From Luteibacter anthropi (GTDB taxonomy: Bacteria; Pseudomonadota; Gammaproteobacteria; Xanthomonadales; Rhodanobacteraceae), in the NCBI RefSeq assembly GCF_011759365.1, contig NZ_JAARLZ010000004.1, positions 372,001 to 436,000 of the forward strand: DNA of 64,000 nucleotides, given 5' to 3'. The notes under the pieces were generated by a model. That model was not told the origin of the DNA and did not search any database. It worked only from the letters and a program-made list of their open reading frames with translations. This document shows positions 63,230 through 64,000 of the stretch, in pieces; position 1 is the stretch's first letter; every line of letters begins with the position of its first letter. A program made the position numbers and the translations under genes.

Positions 63230-64000
63230 CTAGCCGGTGGTTTCGATGCGCTCCACGCGGCGCAGGCCGCGGGGGAGCACGTTGCCACGGGTGGCGCGGC
63301 TGCCGCCGTATTCCACCAGGTCGGCCCACTTCAGGGTGAGCTTGCGCTGGCCGGCGTAGAGCGTGACTTCGCCCTTGCCCTCGGCAACCACGGCGATACC
63401 GACCACGCGCTCCTCGCCCGAGGCCAGCTTGGCCTTGGGGATCTCGATGAGCTTGTTGCCCTTGCCCTTGTCGAGCTCGGGCAGCTCGGTCACCGAGAAC
63501 ATCAGCAGGTGACCTTCACCCGTGACCACGACGATGCGGTCACGCGACGGATCGGCCGTGACGGCCGGCGCGAGCACGCGGGCACCGTCGCTGAGCGAGA
63601 TGATCTGCTTGCCGGCCTTCTGGCGGCCGGTAAGCGCCTCGAAGCGGGTGACGAAGCCGTAGCCGAAGTCGGTGGCGAGCACGATGCGGGTGTCGTTCTC
63701 GGCGGCCACCACGGCATCGAAGCGCGCACCGGCCGGCGGGCTGAAGCGGCCCGTGAGTGGTTCACCGTTGCCGCGTGCCGACGGCAGCGTATGCGCCGCC
63801 GTGGCATAGGCGCGGCCGGTGGAGTCGATGAAGGCCACCTGTTGCGTCGTACGGGCGCGGGCGATCGCCAGCATGCTGTCGCCGTCGCGGTAGGAGAGGG
63901 CTTCGCCGTCGATCTCGTGGCCCTTGCCGGCGCGCACCCAGCCCTTCTGCGACAGCACCACGGTGACCGGTTCGGAGGCGACCAGCGCGCTCTCGTCCAG
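63230..64000 (-). CDS. parC: DNA topoisomerase IV subunit A, C-terminal part (5' end outside window)
   Basis: The frame is open to the window end and gives about 256 residues. They match the C-terminal beta-pinwheel domain of ParC: MVLSQKGWVRAGKGHEID, then LAIARARTTQQVAFIDSTGRAYATAAHTLPSARGNGEPLT (about 40 residues with the GyrA-box-like region QKAGKQ further on). ParC decatenates daughter chromosomes together with ParE. The Tyr active site lies outside the window. GyrA is less likely because the canonical GyrA box is degenerate. Confidence 0.9.
   Translation of the reverse strand: MDESALVASEPVTVVLSQKGWVRAGKGHEIDGEALSYRDGDSMLAIARARTTQQVAFIDSTGRAYATAAHTLPSARGNGEPLTGRFSPPAGARFDAVVAAENDTRIVLATDFGYGFVTRFEALTGRQKAGKQIISLSDGARVLAPAVTADPSRDRIVVVTGEGHLLMFSVTELPELDKGKGNKLIEIPKAKLASGEERVVGIAVVAEGKGEVTLYAGQRKLTLKWADLVEYGGSRATRGNVLPRGLRRVERIETTG

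Noticed and set aside
1-64000. tRNA or rRNA genes, IS elements, prophage genes, or a RAYT transposase for the REPs
   Set aside because: None seen on either strand. The transposase that would mobilise these REPs must lie elsewhere in the genome, if it is present.

Overview
The window is GC-rich chromosomal DNA from a gammaproteobacterium, most likely Xanthomonadales/Lysobacterales and probably Rhodanobacteraceae (Luteibacter/Dyella-like). The basis is gene order (lptFG/pepA/holC/valS; rpsB-tsf...pyrH-frr-uppS-cdsA-dxr-rseP-bamA-lpxD-fabZ-lpxA-lpxB-rnhB; map-glnD-dapD-yffB-dapE) and many GTAG-headed REP palindromes. Genus is inference. I see no tRNA, rRNA, prophage, IS transposase or CRISPR array.

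Layout. 1-12 kb: end of a response-regulator receiver gene, lptG/lptF, pepA-holC, valS, a YoaA-type helicase, a small cupin protein, creD-tsaB. 12.7-15.6 kb: a leftward operon of an alpha/beta hydrolase, two half-size EamA/SMR membrane proteins and a DegT-family aminotransferase. 15.6-17.7 kb: an OmpR-type response regulator and its sensor kinase. 17.8-22.4 kb: a rightward five-gene operon (PepSY membrane protein, DUF2271, DUF4198, ApbE, CysJ-like flavoreductase) behind a Fur-box-like palindrome, probably reductive iron handling. 23-26.6 kb: HAD phosphatase, BlaR1-like and BlaI-like pair with two operators, HU-like protein. 26.9-30.8 kb: moaA-moaD-moaE-moaCB(fusion)-moeA. 30.8-48.3 kb: the large leftward envelope and translation block, into which two tandem GH46 chitosanases and a long repeat are placed between tsf and pyrH. 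48.6-54.6 kb: map, glnD, dapD, yffB-like, dapE. 54.7-59.3 kb: three tandem secreted paralogues that I read as pore-forming toxins of the leukocidin/Vibrio cholerae cytolysin superfamily. 59.4-64 kb: penicillin-acylase-family hydrolase, phosphodiester-glycosidase-like lipoprotein, Nudix hydrolase, and the C-terminus of parC.

Repeats are the second theme. I count 13 inverted REP pairs plus two single REPs. They are tied to a ~430-base non-coding core present three times (around 12.1-12.7, 22.4-23.1 and 43.8-44.3 kb), always with its REP-pair side facing the 3' end of an operon and with a terminator-like hairpin pointing the right way to stop that operon. REPs also supply two stop codons and possibly the start of the ApbE signal peptide.

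The strongest lead is the three-gene putative beta-pore-forming toxin operon at 54722-59319, preceded by a hairpin that would partly hide its ribosome binding site. Next are the chitosanase insertion in a near-universal gene cluster, the ArnEF-like transporter/aminotransferase operon, and the compound REP element.
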